A stretch of 64,000 bases of DNA, from positions 903,001-967,000 of the forward strand of contig NZ_CP033433.1 in the NCBI RefSeq assembly GCF_003713065.1. Reading direction: 5' to 3'. Below the pieces are notes generated by a model. It searched no databases and was not told the origin of the DNA. It saw only the letters and a list, made by a program, of their open reading frames with translations. Of the stretch, positions 52,001 through 60,821 are shown in pieces; the stretch's first letter is position 1, and every line of letters starts with the position of its first letter. This DNA is from Cohnella candidum (GTDB lineage: Bacteria > Bacillota > Bacilli > Paenibacillales > Paenibacillaceae). Made by a program: the position numbers and the translations under genes.

Positions 52001-52189
52001 GATGGGATCGTCTTTGACGAGCGAAGCCACGTAGCCTGCGACCGCGCCGGCGGCAGTCAGCCCGGCAAGGACGCCGAACAGCACCAGCCACAGGAACGTA
52101 AAGCCGGCGATTTTGCCCGCGACGATGAAACCTTGGCCTTTACGCCTAGGCGGGGACGGATTTTGCGCGGGTTGTTTCGATTGATCCAT
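49052..52189 (-). CDS. Class A penicillin-binding protein (PBP1A-type) with fibronectin type III repeats
   Basis: A 1,045-residue bifunctional wall synthase. A basic N-terminal tail precedes one membrane helix (about residues 28-55); the glycosyltransferase domain follows with VSIEDKNFFQHVGID and GGSTITQQVAR; the transpeptidase has SxxK in RQPGSAMKPIAAY (about 433), SLN in NQSLNLPAL and KTGT in IAGKTGTTQNYGD (about 623). After residue 790 come two fibronectin type III domains (about 800-895 and 945-1042) joined by a Gly/Ser/Pro linker. Such C-terminal repeats are common in Paenibacillus PBPs. It lies between acsA and tyrS, where B. subtilis has pbp-like gene pbpG relatives absent. Confidence 0.92.
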   Translation of the reverse strand: MDQSKQPAQNPSPPRRKGQGFIVAGKIAGFTFLWLVLFGVLAGLTAAGAVAGYVASLVKDDPIRSRQLIEEKISENAQTGFVYFRDGSLVGQLRTEEDRRPITYDEIPKPILDAVVSIEDKNFFQHVGIDTNGLLRAVKQQLLNESVQTGGSTITQQVARRVFLSLDQTQSRKAKEIFLSLRLERFLSKEEIITAYLNKIPYGNGSSGYNLYGIKAAAKGIFGVDDLNKLNIAQAAYLAGVPQLPSLYSAFSSKGEFRETNFKRAMERQKLVLRRMLEENKITQAEYQEALDFDIYGSLAKPVEKAYNTYPYLMLEVERQASEQFVLAQNPNLTQADLKKKENASLVEDARQQLLRGGYKITTTIDKKIYDLMHDIAEDPKNFSPDNKVKGVEQTAAVMLDHKTGAILGMIEGRDFHLEQMNFATQMTRQPGSAMKPIAAYLPAIDKGLISPASVIDDAPIILNDRGSSKHIPKNVNNKYAGLVTARYALNQSLNLPALKIFLDKVTIPEAWKFAKSMGITTLTEIDNHAQTGVIGGLSYGVSVEELTNAYGTIANKGVFNDAYLIESITTSDGQPVYAHKSEPKRIVSEQSAYIMTDMLKTVVSNGSGALVKANFKNYGKIPIAGKTGTTQNYGDVWFEGFTPDVTLGVWVGYEKQIHELSPEGRNRAKLIWSKVMNTITDAKPDMFKTKEFAKPDGIVSMTVSSVSGKLPTELTKEAGKLVTDIFNRKFIPTEEDDALVKMKYISYNGVNYVPLPETPEDMLREAVMVKRERPLDVLMEEIKAALGKTTNAKPLSFYLPADAANSAPGKPDPRVDDGKAPPAPSEVSAETVGTTVQVSFAPVATEDVVGYRLYRSSDGTNYQKVENSILTGEPARFVNTGAGGAVYSYYVTAVDVSGNESPRSSVVSTDGSVTGSDPNFPSPGDGVGQNSDDPGSILDPGSGDNGSGGSGGASVPSAPTGLKAEASDIGVTLTWQENSPDEGVTSYQVWFAANERGKYKLLGTSEKNRFEYVSPLSNGWYRISAINGNGESNPSATVQAKTGG

Positions 52190-52275
52190 GATGAGGCCTC
52201 CTTAAGCAATCAGAAATAATTATAGCACATAATGGTTATCGTTGACTTCCACCAAAAGTCGGCCCGTCGCGGTTG

Positions 52276-52304
52276 TTGACACGTCGAGTCGAACATGATA
52301 TAAC
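52276..52304 (+). promoter_or_regulatory. Promoter of tyrS
   Basis: Perfect TTGACA, 17-base spacer, TATAAC, upstream of the T-box leader. Confidence 0.85.
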
Positions 52305-52314
52305 GTGTATCAAC

Positions 52315-52580
52315 ACATGCAAACCAAGCGACGATGGGAAACCAGTAGCGTTCGGAATCCACGTTCCAGAGAACCGGCGGTCGGTGCAAGCCGGTACGTG
52401 AACGGACGCGAATTACGTCCCGGAGCTTCTTCGTCCGAAACCGCCCGACGGCGGAAGGAGAAGACGGCAATCGGCCGATATCCGATACGAGTGGAACGGA
52501 CGGCGCTTTCGGCCGGCGTTCAACAAGGGTGGTACCGCGATCATTCGCCCCTGCTTCGGCAGGGGCATTTTTATTTTCAA
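52315..52580 (+). promoter_or_regulatory. T-box riboswitch, tyrosine-specific
   Basis: The T-box core AAGGGTGGTACCGCG is at 52525-52539. Upstream is the stem I region with the specifier TAC (Tyr codon) at 52414-52416 in GAATTACGTCCCGGAGC. Downstream the terminator hairpin GCCCCTGC/GCAGGGGC (52547-52566) and a T run stop transcription unless uncharged tRNA-Tyr binds. Confidence 0.95.
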
Positions 52581-52613
52581 GCAAGGTTCCAAAATCCGAA
52601 TGAGGTGATGAGA

Positions 52614-53906
52614 ATGTCGACTACGCTCAAAAACGTGACTCCGCAAGATATCCTGGACGATTTGGAATACCGGGGATTGGTTTACCAGGTCGCGAACCGC
52701 GACAACTTGAGCAAAAAACTGAGCTCCGAGCGCGTCGTGCTCTACTGCGGCTTCGACCCGACCGCCGACAGCCTGCATATCGGCAGCTTGCTGCCCATCC
52801 TGACGCTCCGCCGGTTCCAGAACGGCGGCCATGTCCCGATCGCGCTCGTCGGGGGAGGCACCGGCCTCATCGGCGACCCGAGCGGCCGCTCGACCGAACG
52901 TTCGCTGAACGGACCGGAAACCGTCGCCGCTTGGACCGACAGCCTGAAACGCCAGCTGTCCCGGTTCCTCGATTTCGACGCCGAGCCGAACGCGGCGAAG
53001 CTGGTCAGCAACTACGATTGGCTTGCGGAGCTCGACCTGATCACGTTCCTGCGGGACGTCGGCAAAAACTTCACGGTCAACTACATGCTGGCCAAAGACT
53101 CCGTCGACTCGAGAATGTCGCAGGGCATCTCCTTTACGGAATTCAGCTACATGATCCTGCAGGCGTACGATTTCCACAAGCTGCATGCCGATCACGGCTG
53201 CTCCTTGCAAATCGGGGGCAGCGATCAGTGGGGCAACATTACCGCCGGCTTGGACCTGATCGGCAAAATGGGCGGAGAAGGCGACGCTTACGGCATGACG
53301 ATGCCGCTCGTCACCAAAAGTGACGGCAAAAAGTTCGGCAAATCGGAGTCGGGCGCCGTATGGCTCGACCGGAACAAAACGACCGCTTACCAGTTCTACC
53401 AGTTCTGGATCAACACCGACGACGCGGACGTCGTGAAGTTCTTGAAATACTTCACCTTCCTGTCCCGCGAGGAAATCGAGGCGCTGGAGGAAGAGCTGAA
53501 GGCGAATCCGGAACAACGCGTCGCCCAGAAGACGCTGGCCCGGGAAGTGACGCGGCTCGTCCATGGCCAAGAAGCCGTGGAAACGGCGGAGAAAGTGACG
53601 GTATCCCTGTTCTCTGGGGATGTGTCGAACCTCGGTGAAGACGAATTGGTCGAGGCGATGAAGGACATGGCGAGCGCGAAGATCGAGCAAGAGGGAGACG
53701 TGCCGCTGATCGATCTGCTCGTCGCGTGCGGCTTGGCGCCTTCCAAAAGGCAAGCGCGTCAGGACATCGAGAGCGGGGCCGTCTACGTGAACGGCGTCAA
53801 ACAATCCGGCATCGACACCGTGATCGGCGCCGATCAACGGTTGTTCGGCAAGTACGCCGTCCTTCGCCGGGGCAAAAAGAATTACGCCGGCATCACGTTC
53901 GCCTGA
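52614..53906 (+). CDS. tyrS: Tyrosyl-tRNA synthetase
   Basis: Charges tRNA-Tyr. The 430 residues have the class I signatures: the HIGH-type site DSLHIGSLLP, the tyrosine pocket GGSDQWGNI and the KMSKS-type site KKFGKSES, with an RNA-binding S4 domain at the C-terminus (SKRQARQDIESGAVYVNG). ATG at 52614 follows GAGGTGATG; an ATG two codons earlier is also possible. Expression is governed by the T-box leader before it. Confidence 0.96.
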   Translation: MSTTLKNVTPQDILDDLEYRGLVYQVANRDNLSKKLSSERVVLYCGFDPTADSLHIGSLLPILTLRRFQNGGHVPIALVGGGTGLIGDPSGRSTERSLNGPETVAAWTDSLKRQLSRFLDFDAEPNAAKLVSNYDWLAELDLITFLRDVGKNFTVNYMLAKDSVDSRMSQGISFTEFSYMILQAYDFHKLHADHGCSLQIGGSDQWGNITAGLDLIGKMGGEGDAYGMTMPLVTKSDGKKFGKSESGAVWLDRNKTTAYQFYQFWINTDDADVVKFLKYFTFLSREEIEALEEELKANPEQRVAQKTLAREVTRLVHGQEAVETAEKVTVSLFSGDVSNLGEDELVEAMKDMASAKIEQEGDVPLIDLLVACGLAPSKRQARQDIESGAVYVNGVKQSGIDTVIGADQRLFGKYAVLRRGKKNYAGITFA

Positions 53907-53932
53907 TCGCCCTCGTTCGGCGCGAGCGCACG

Positions 53933-53969
53933 AACGCCGCCTGTCTCCCTAAGGAGAAGGCGGCGTTTT
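53933..53969. terminator. Terminator of tyrS, overlapping the end of the regulator gene
   Basis: Stem AACGCCGCCT/AGGCGGCGTT with inner CTCC...GGAG and TTTT on the plus strand; lies partly in the final codons of the minus-strand gene. Confidence 0.65.
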
Positions 53970-55571
53970 GGCGTTTTTCCGGAATTCGCCGGGCGAGCAC
54001 CCGGTCCACTTCTTGAAGACTTTGCTGAAATATTTTTCGTCCTGGAAGCCGACCATTTCGGCCACGCGCGAGATTTTGAACTGCGGGTTCAGCAGCAGCT
54101 CCCGGGCCCGCTCGACCCGCACTCGCGCGATGAAATCGGTCAGGTTCTCATTCATTTCCTGCTTGAACTTACGCGAAATGTATTCCCGGCTTAAGTAAAA
54201 CCGGTTGGCGATGTCCTGCAGCGACAAGTCCTCGAACGCGAATTGCTCGACGTAAGCGGCGATGCTTTTCATCGTGCTGCCATCGCCATGTCCGTGCCGG
54301 GGCAGCCTTTCGGCCAGCTCGCAGGTTTCCAGCAGAAATCGTTCCTTCCAGGCGGCCAAAGCGAACGTACCGTCCTCCTCCAGCACGGGTGGAAAACCGT
54401 CTTCTCCGTTTTCCTCGGCTTCGCCCGAAGGCAAACCGGCTTGCTGCCGCCATATGGACAGGGCAAGGCGGAATTCCCGCCACCATACGCGAAGCTGCTC
54501 GAGCGTTCGGGTTTGCGCGCCCTCCAGCACCGTGAACCAGGGCTCCAGCGCGGCTTGGACCTGTTCGCGGGAACCGCTTTGGACGGCGAACCGGATCCGT
54601 TCCTCGTACCGGTAGAAAAATTCGCCGACCGGTTCCGTCTCTTGGCCGGCCTCGAACATCCGGACGCCGGAGCCGACCGGGCTGACCGGCGAATGGCGAA
54701 GCGCCGCGCGCGCCTGCCGGTACGAGGTTTGCAGCTTGCCTGGGAAGGCGGCGGGGGCGCCGAGCCCGAAGGGGAACCGGACTTTCAGCGAGCGGGCGAT
54801 CGCATCACCGAGCTCCTTCAGGAGGGTTTCCGCCGTGACGGCGGCTCCCCAAAGAATAAGGACGATTTCGTTCTCTTCTTCGCGGTTGCGGAACGCATAC
54901 CCGGCGTCGCGTCCTCGGAGAATTTCGTTGCACACGTTCGTGACGCTGAAGAAGAGGAGATCCCAGCCGGCCGCGAACTTCCTTCGGATGCTGGAGGGCG
55001 CGAAGTCCAAGCTCAGCACCGCCGCCCGGGCGGTATTCACCGGGCCGGGCAGGGAAAATTCCTGCCGCAGCGTTTCGCGGACGGACGGGTCGTCCTTCGT
55101 TTCCAGAAGCAGCGAGTTGAAATATTGATCCCGGTACACCGGCTTCAAGCGGTGGATCTCCATCGACCGGCTCAAGTCCCGGTTCCGGGCCTCTTCATCC
55201 GCCCGCCAGCCGTCGACCGCTTTCCCGACCGCGGCGTTCAGCTGGTCGGGGTCGATCGGCTTCAGGATGTAGTCGATGCCTCCGTATTTCACCGCGTGGC
55301 GGACAAACGAGAAATCTTCGTGGCCGCTTATGACGATCATTTTGCTGCCGGGAACTTCTTTCGCGATCCATTCCATCAGTTCCATGCCGCCCAGCCGGGG
55401 CATCATCATGTCCGTGAACACGATGGCCGGCCGCTCCCGCTCGATGGTCTCCATGGCCGCCAGGCCGTCCGAAGCTTCCAGCACCGTCCCGATGCCGTAC
55501 GACTCCCAGGGCACCAGCAGGCGGATCGCTTCCCGGACGTGTTTCTCGTCGTCAATGATCAGAGCTTTCAT
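53949..55571 (-). CDS. YesN-type response regulator, receiver plus AraC DNA-binding domain
   Basis: A 540-residue regulator. The receiver (residues 1-120) has the acidic pair Asp7/Asp8, phospho-Asp54 in IVFTDMMMP and Lys in YILKPIDPD. A long middle part of unknown fold is followed by the AraC/XylS double helix-turn-helix (about 435-535: LSLQDIANRFYLSREYISRK, AEMVGFQDEKYFSKVFKKW). It pairs with the upstream kinase, whose 3' end overlaps its start by 20 bases, and probably controls the divergent sugar ABC genes. Confidence 0.93.
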   Translation of the reverse strand: MKALIIDDEKHVREAIRLLVPWESYGIGTVLEASDGLAAMETIERERPAIVFTDMMMPRLGGMELMEWIAKEVPGSKMIVISGHEDFSFVRHAVKYGGIDYILKPIDPDQLNAAVGKAVDGWRADEEARNRDLSRSMEIHRLKPVYRDQYFNSLLLETKDDPSVRETLRQEFSLPGPVNTARAAVLSLDFAPSSIRRKFAAGWDLLFFSVTNVCNEILRGRDAGYAFRNREEENEIVLILWGAAVTAETLLKELGDAIARSLKVRFPFGLGAPAAFPGKLQTSYRQARAALRHSPVSPVGSGVRMFEAGQETEPVGEFFYRYEERIRFAVQSGSREQVQAALEPWFTVLEGAQTRTLEQLRVWWREFRLALSIWRQQAGLPSGEAEENGEDGFPPVLEEDGTFALAAWKERFLLETCELAERLPRHGHGDGSTMKSIAAYVEQFAFEDLSLQDIANRFYLSREYISRKFKQEMNENLTDFIARVRVERARELLLNPQFKISRVAEMVGFQDEKYFSKVFKKWTGCSPGEFRKNAKTPPSP

Positions 55572-57420
55572 GCGCGGTTTCCTCCTTGTCGAGCGGGATT
55601 TCCAAACGGATTTCCAATCCGTTCGGCTCTCTGGCCGAGAGCTTCATCGATGCGTCCTCGTGAAAATGGAGGCGAAGCCGCGAGATCACGTTGGCCAGTC
55701 CGATGCCGCCGCCGTCCGGACCGGCACCTGGAGACTCGCCCGCCTCGATCGACCGGTTTAACGCTTCAAGCGCTTCCGGTTCCATTCCCTTGCCGTTGTC
55801 TTCGATCCGGATGAGCAGGCGGTCCGCATCGAGCCGGCAAGCGACCGAGAGCCAAGCGGGTTGCCCTTCCGCAGGCACGAAGCCGTGCTTGAAAAAATTT
55901 TCGGCGAGCGGCTGCAGGATCATTTTAGGGACTTGGAGGGTCCGTGCAGCCGGGTCGACGTCCAGCTCCACCTCGAGCGAAGCGTCGAACCTTTGTTTTT
56001 GCAAATCCAGGTAAGCCGATAAATAGTCCAGTTCCTTGTCGAGCGTGACGACCGACTCGTCCGTGTTCATGCTGTAACGCATCATTTTCCCGAGTGACGT
56101 GATCAGGGAGTAGATTTGCTGGTCTTTATGCTGCAAAGCGACCGTTCCGACCGATTGCAGGGAATTGTACAGGAAATGCGGATTGACCTGCGCCTGAAGC
56201 GCTTTCAGCTGGTTCGTCTTGTTCGCGAGTTCGAGCCGGTACTCCTTGAGGATCAGGTTGTTGATCGTCTGCATCATCGAGCGGAAACGCCGCGCCAGCA
56301 CGCCGATTTCGTCCTGGGAACGGATGTCGATGTCGACGTTCAGGTTGCCCCGTTCGATTTGGTTCACGTATCCGATCAGCCGCAGCAGCGGTTTCGTGAA
56401 CAGGAGCGACACGAGCAGCGTAGCGGCGACCGCCACCGTTAAGAACCCCGCCGCCACCCAGACGTTGATGCGGGCGATGCCGTCCGCCGCCGAATACAGG
56501 TGGCTGTCGGGCGTCAGCTTGACCAGGTACCAGTCCATGAAGGGCGTCACGGCGCGGTCATAGAAAACATGGCCCGAGAATCGGCCGTCGCTCCAGGCGA
56601 AATGTCCGCCTTCCGCGTCCTTCCGGTTGTCGGAGAGGATGAAAGGCAGCCATGATGCCGTTTCCAGGCGTCCCGTCGCATCCGGATCGGAGGAAAGCAC
56701 GATGTTCTTTTTGGCATCCACGATCATGAACTTTTCTTTTCCGTCGTCATAAAGCTGCCGGGTCAAGTCCTTCAGCACGTTCAGCCGGACATCGATCGCG
56801 AGCTCCGCCATCAATTCGTCGCTGGGCGCGCGGAAAATCGGCCGGTGCAGCGTGAACACCATCTCCCGGGTGCCGGCGGACATGCTGACCACGCCGAACG
56901 TGCTGCCGAGGTGGGAGGGTTCGATGAACGTTTTGGTAAGCGCTCCCGAAAACGTCAGCGAAGCGTCGTTTTCGAGTTTGATGCTGTCGTTCTTCAGGAT
57001 ATACGTCACTTTCTGTTTGACGACGTGCAGCCGGACCTGGTTGAACTCGCTGACGCTCTGATAGATGTTGTACAAGTGGTCTTTGAGCAGATTGCGGTTG
57101 GCGATGACGTCGGACAGGTCGTTCGGGAATACCTCGTCCTCCATGTTGTGCTCGAGGATGTAATAGAGCGAGCGGGGGACGTTGATAGAGTTGTAGACCG
57201 CGAGGGATTTCTGGTTGATGTTGTTGACGTAATTGAGCAGGTTCGTCGTGCCCAGGGACAGCAGCCGGGCGTTCTTCTCGATCGTCTCGTCGGAGATGGA
57301 ACGTTTGGTCGAGTTGTAGGAGATGACCATCGAAGAGGCGATCGGCAGAATCGTCGCGAGAAGGAGCAGCAGCATCAGCTTGTTGCGGATCGTGTTGCGG
57401 AACGGGGAGTAGGCGGGCAT
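55552..57420 (-). CDS. YesM-type sensor histidine kinase
   Basis: A 622-residue membrane kinase. Two membrane helices (about residues 12-32 and 287-307) flank a large external sensor domain; a HAMP segment (about 308-362) precedes the His-kinase domain with phospho-His in QVNPHFLYNSLQSVG (about 413) and the ATP-binding domain (about 490-605: DNGKGM, GGGIGLANVISRL). ATG at 57420 follows AAAGGAGAC. Such pairs sense or regulate polysaccharide uptake; the signal is not known. Confidence 0.93.
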   Translation of the reverse strand: MPAYSPFRNTIRNKLMLLLLLATILPIASSMVISYNSTKRSISDETIEKNARLLSLGTTNLLNYVNNINQKSLAVYNSINVPRSLYYILEHNMEDEVFPNDLSDVIANRNLLKDHLYNIYQSVSEFNQVRLHVVKQKVTYILKNDSIKLENDASLTFSGALTKTFIEPSHLGSTFGVVSMSAGTREMVFTLHRPIFRAPSDELMAELAIDVRLNVLKDLTRQLYDDGKEKFMIVDAKKNIVLSSDPDATGRLETASWLPFILSDNRKDAEGGHFAWSDGRFSGHVFYDRAVTPFMDWYLVKLTPDSHLYSAADGIARINVWVAAGFLTVAVAATLLVSLLFTKPLLRLIGYVNQIERGNLNVDIDIRSQDEIGVLARRFRSMMQTINNLILKEYRLELANKTNQLKALQAQVNPHFLYNSLQSVGTVALQHKDQQIYSLITSLGKMMRYSMNTDESVVTLDKELDYLSAYLDLQKQRFDASLEVELDVDPAARTLQVPKMILQPLAENFFKHGFVPAEGQPAWLSVACRLDADRLLIRIEDNGKGMEPEALEALNRSIEAGESPGAGPDGGGIGLANVISRLRLHFHEDASMKLSAREPNGLEIRLEIPLDKEETAHESSDH

Positions 57421-57460
57421 GCCTTCGGGTCTCCTTTGGGCGGTCTCGTCTTCGATACAA

Positions 57461-57490
57461 ACAGTAAGCGATAACCGGTGCGCAGGTCAA
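57461..57490 (-). promoter_or_regulatory. Promoter of the kinase-regulator operon
   Basis: Minus-strand TTGACC, 18-base spacer, TACTGT. Confidence 0.65.
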
Positions 57491-57545
57491 TATATTCCAC
57501 TTTTTTTATCATTTCCTTCGGTAGTTGCAAGGAGGGGAGCCCCTT

Positions 57546-57551
57546 TATACT
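57546..57551 (+). promoter_or_regulatory. Possible -10 element of the sugar ABC operon
   Basis: TATACT 64 bases before the first permease start; the best -35 (TTGCAA) is only 15 bases away. GGGG-AG-CCCC lies between them and may be part of an activator-dependent promoter. Confidence 0.4.
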
Positions 57552-57614
57552 AGCTTCGAGGGAATGTGATCGCTTGAATACGTCCCACCGTTGACAGAAA
57601 GAAGGGAAGTCCCG

Positions 57615-58505
57615 ATGCGAAAAAATCCGAAAAGGTGGAGCGAGTGGCTGCAGCAAACCGTATTCGTAGGACCCGGTCTCGTCTTTTTCCTGCTGATCGT
57701 GGTCGCGCCGTTTTTCATGGGGTTTTATTACACCTTTACCGAGTGGAACGGCCTTGATCCGGCGAATGCCAAATGGACGGGCCTGAACAATTTGCAATGG
57801 GTGTTTACGGACGACAGCCGCTTCTGGTTGTCGTTCTGGTTCACGACCCGCTTTATGATCGTCTCCGTCGTCCTCACGAACGCCGCGGCTTTCACGCTTG
57901 CCCTGATGCTGAACCGGAGACTCAAAACGCGGAACGTCTTGCGCACCGTGTTTTTCCTCCCGAACGTGATCGGCGGCCTTTTGCTCGGCTATATCTGGTA
58001 TTTCATCTTCGTCCGCGGCTTCGGCACGCTCGGCGAGAAGACGGGATTCGGCTGGTTTGAACTGTCTTGGCTGGGCACGCCGAACACGGCTTTCTGGGGC
58101 ATCGTCATCGTGTTCGTCTGGCAAACCGCGGGCTACATGATGATCATTTACATCGCCGCGCTCGTCGGCGTGCCGAAAGAACTTCTTGAAGCGGCCAAAA
58201 TCGACGGAGCGAGCCGGGGACAGGTACTGCGGAGCGTCATCGTTCCGCTGATCATGCCGGCCATCACGGTTTGCCTGTTCCTCACTTCGTCCAACGCCTT
58301 CAAAATGTTCGACCTGAACCTCTCGCTAACCAGCGGGGGACCGGGCTACGCTTCGGAGTCGATCGCGCTGAACATCTACCGGGAAGGCCTGGTCAACAAC
58401 CGGTACGGGCTCGGCACCGCCAAAGCGATGATTTTCTTCATCGCCGTCGCCGCGATCACCGTCACGCAGGTCCTGATCACCAAGAAACGGGAGGTAGAAG
58501 CCTGA
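57615..58505 (+). CDS. Sugar ABC transporter permease, MalF/UgpA type
   Basis: A 296-residue, six-helix importer subunit. The EAA loop that docks the ATPase is seen as EAAKIDGASRGQVLRSVIVP near residue 195. The N-terminal helix GPGLVFFLLIVVAPFFMGFYYTF and NGLDPANAKWTGLNN loop are typical. ATG at 57615 has AAGGGAAG ahead; the frame extends eight codons further without support. Followed immediately by the second permease. The ATPase gene is not in this cluster, so a shared MsmX-like ATPase is expected. Confidence 0.92.
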   Translation: MRKNPKRWSEWLQQTVFVGPGLVFFLLIVVAPFFMGFYYTFTEWNGLDPANAKWTGLNNLQWVFTDDSRFWLSFWFTTRFMIVSVVLTNAAAFTLALMLNRRLKTRNVLRTVFFLPNVIGGLLLGYIWYFIFVRGFGTLGEKTGFGWFELSWLGTPNTAFWGIVIVFVWQTAGYMMIIYIAALVGVPKELLEAAKIDGASRGQVLRSVIVPLIMPAITVCLFLTSSNAFKMFDLNLSLTSGGPGYASESIALNIYREGLVNNRYGLGTAKAMIFFIAVAAITVTQVLITKKREVEA

Positions 58506-58506
58506 C

Positions 58507-59340
58507 ATGCCCGAAAGAAACCGATATTCCGCCGGGCTTCTGGCCGTCGAAGCCGCCGGGATCCTGCTGGCTTTGCTGTTTTTGTCCCCGTTTTATTTCC
58601 TGATCGTGAACTCGTTCAAAAGCTTGGGAGACATCTTGAGGAACGCCGCCGCCCTGCCGGCCGAATGGGGGCTGGACAACTTCCGGAAAGCGTGGACGGC
58701 GATCGACTTTCCGACCGTTTTCCTGCATTCCCTGGCGGTGACGGGGCTCAGCGTCATCGGCCTCGTGATCGTCAGTTCGATGACGGCTTACCGGATCGTC
58801 CGAAGGCCGACTCGGTTTAACCGGCTGTTGTTCACCGCGTTCGTCGCGGCGATGATCATTCCCTTCCAATCGGTCATGCTGCCGCTGATGCGGATCACTT
58901 CGGTGTTCGAACTGAGAGGGGAACTGTACGGCATCGTCATCTGCTATCTGGGATTCGGGATCTCGCTTTCGATGTTCCTGTTCCACGGCTTCATCAAAAC
59001 CGTGCCGCAGGAAATCGAAGAAGCGGCCGTCGTGGACGGGTGCTCGCCTTACGGCGTCTACTGGCGAATCGTGTTCCCGCTGCTCAAGCCGATCGTCGTG
59101 ACCGTCGTCATCCTGAACGTGCTTTGGATTTGGAACGATTATTTGCTTCCCGTGCTCGTCGTCAACGCCAAATTCACGACGATCCCGCTTGCCATCCAGA
59201 AGTTTTTCGGCCAGTATTTGCGCAAATGGGACATGGCGATGGCGGCGTTGACGTTAAGCACGATCCCGATCGTGGCGTTTTTCCTGCTCTTGCAGAAGCA
59301 CATTGTCGAAGGCATTACCGCCGGATCCGTGAAAGGGTAA
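58507..59340 (+). CDS. Sugar ABC transporter permease, MalG/UgpE type
   Basis: A 277-residue partner of the preceding permease. Six helices, EAA loop EIEEAAVVDGCSPYGVYWRI, and the typical end DMAMAALTLSTIPIVAFFLL. ATG lies one base behind the stop of the first permease, with GGGAGG about 10 bases upstream. Together they form the channel for a sugar or oligosaccharide bound by the lipoprotein encoded next. Confidence 0.92.
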   Translation: MPERNRYSAGLLAVEAAGILLALLFLSPFYFLIVNSFKSLGDILRNAAALPAEWGLDNFRKAWTAIDFPTVFLHSLAVTGLSVIGLVIVSSMTAYRIVRRPTRFNRLLFTAFVAAMIIPFQSVMLPLMRITSVFELRGELYGIVICYLGFGISLSMFLFHGFIKTVPQEIEEAAVVDGCSPYGVYWRIVFPLLKPIVVTVVILNVLWIWNDYLLPVLVVNAKFTTIPLAIQKFFGQYLRKWDMAMAALTLSTIPIVAFFLLLQKHIVEGITAGSVKG

Positions 59341-59384
59341 TATTCCATCTACACCGATCGAAATAATCAAGATTTTACACCTGA

Positions 59385-59413
59385 TTGTTCAATATTCTCG
59401 GTGTCGGAATAAA
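59385..59413 (+). promoter_or_regulatory. Possible internal promoter of the sugar-binding protein gene
   Basis: TTGTTC, 17-base spacer, AATAAA. The -10 overlaps a cre-like site. Confidence 0.45.
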
Positions 59414-59422
59414 ACGTTTCCA
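59409..59422 (+). promoter_or_regulatory. cre-like site ahead of the sugar-binding protein gene
   Basis: ATAAAACGTTTCCA matches TGWAARCGYTWNCW at 12 of 14 positions; the two mismatches are the first two bases. Confidence 0.5.
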
Positions 59423-59468
59423 ACTTACAATGACACTGTAATTACGAATCCATTTGGGAGGTCCACGA

Positions 59469-60806
59469 ATGAAAAAGAAGCTTTCCTTTCTCGTCCTGAC
59501 CGCGATGCTCATGCTGTCCGTGCTTAGCGCATGCGGCAAGAGCGGCGGCAACAACGAGGCTGCCGGCAGCAGTCCTGCCGCATCTCCGAGCGAATCCGCA
59601 TCGGCGTCCCCGAGCGCTTCGGCGACAACCCCCGCGCCGAAGAAAGACGTCACGATCAAGATTTTCCAATTCAAGGTCGAAATCGCCGACGCGCTTCAGA
59701 AGCTGGCGGACGAGTACGAGAAAGAAACCGGCGTGAAGGTCGTCGTGGAGACGCACGGCGGCGGCGAGGATTACAACGCGCTGCTGAAGGCGACGCTGGC
59801 GGCAGGCGAAGAGCCGGAAATTTTCAACTCCGGCGGATGGGCGGGCATCGTTCCTTACATGGACCGCGCGGCCGATCTGTCGAACGAGCCGTGGGCAAAG
59901 GATCTGGTCCCCGCGACGGTCGCCCAGATCACGAAGGACGGCAAGCTGCTCGGCATGCCGATGAACATGGAAGCTTACGGCTTCACGTATAACAAAGACC
60001 TGTTCGCCAAAGCCGGCATCACCGAGCTGCCGCAAACGCTGGACCAGCTCGAAGAAACGGCCAAGAAGCTCAAAGCGGCGAAGATCACGCCTTGGGAGCT
60101 GACGAACGAGTGGTGGTCGATGGGCATCCATACGCTCAACATCGCGCTCGCCAATCAACCGGACCCGGCGGCGTGGATCGAAGACGTCAAAGCCGGCAAG
60201 AAAACGTTCAAGGACGATCCGGTCATGAAGCAGTGGCTGCGCCTCGTGGACATTATGTTCGCCAATGGGCAGGACAAACCGCTGACGACGGACTACAACA
60301 CGCAGGTGGCGGAATTCGCGGCCGGCAAAGGCGCGATGGTCCAACACGGCAACTGGATCCAAGGCATGGTCGACGAAGTCGACAAGAACTTGAACCTCGG
60401 CATGATGCCGGTTCCGCTCGGCGATAAGCCTTACATCTTCGCCGGCGTTCCGAACAACTGGATCGTGAACAGCAAGTCCGCCCATCCGGAAGAGGCGAAA
60501 GCCTTTCTGAACTGGATGGTCACCTCAGAGGTGGGCAAGAAATACATCGCGACCGAATTCAAATTCGTGCCGGCGCTCACGACGATCGCCCCCAATCCGG
60601 AAGCCGTCGGCAAAATCGGAGGAGACTTCGCGACGTTCAGCACGCAGCATCCGGACCAGATCAAAGACTGGAACTGGGACCGTTTCCCGGACGGCATCAC
60701 GCAGCAATGGGGCTCCGCCATGCAGGAATACCTCGGCAAGCGGATCACCGGCGACCAGCTGCTCGAGAAGTTCGACAAAGCCGTGAAAGACATCATGAAG
60801 AAATAA
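59469..60806 (+). CDS. Sugar-binding lipoprotein of the ABC importer
   Basis: A 445-residue binding protein. The signal peptide ends at VLSAC (Cys22), followed by a low-complexity Ser/Pro/Ala tether (about 30-60), then the two-lobed fold (VTIKIFQFKVEIADALQKLA, GMPMNMEAYGFTYNKDLF, NNWIVNSKSAHPEEAKAFLN). GGGAGG precedes the ATG at 59469. It is the third gene of the importer cluster, with a 128-base gap that holds its own promoter-like and cre-like elements. Sugar unknown. Confidence 0.92.
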   Translation: MKKKLSFLVLTAMLMLSVLSACGKSGGNNEAAGSSPAASPSESASASPSASATTPAPKKDVTIKIFQFKVEIADALQKLADEYEKETGVKVVVETHGGGEDYNALLKATLAAGEEPEIFNSGGWAGIVPYMDRAADLSNEPWAKDLVPATVAQITKDGKLLGMPMNMEAYGFTYNKDLFAKAGITELPQTLDQLEETAKKLKAAKITPWELTNEWWSMGIHTLNIALANQPDPAAWIEDVKAGKKTFKDDPVMKQWLRLVDIMFANGQDKPLTTDYNTQVAEFAAGKGAMVQHGNWIQGMVDEVDKNLNLGMMPVPLGDKPYIFAGVPNNWIVNSKSAHPEEAKAFLNWMVTSEVGKKYIATEFKFVPALTTIAPNPEAVGKIGGDFATFSTQHPDQIKDWNWDRFPDGITQQWGSAMQEYLGKRITGDQLLEKFDKAVKDIMKK

Positions 60807-60821
60807 AAAAAGAGACCGAAG

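Noticed and set aside
57420..57614. cre-like sequence near the kinase and permease starts
   Set aside because: The best match (around AGTAAGCGATAACC) agrees at only 11 of 14 positions and does not have the central symmetry expected.
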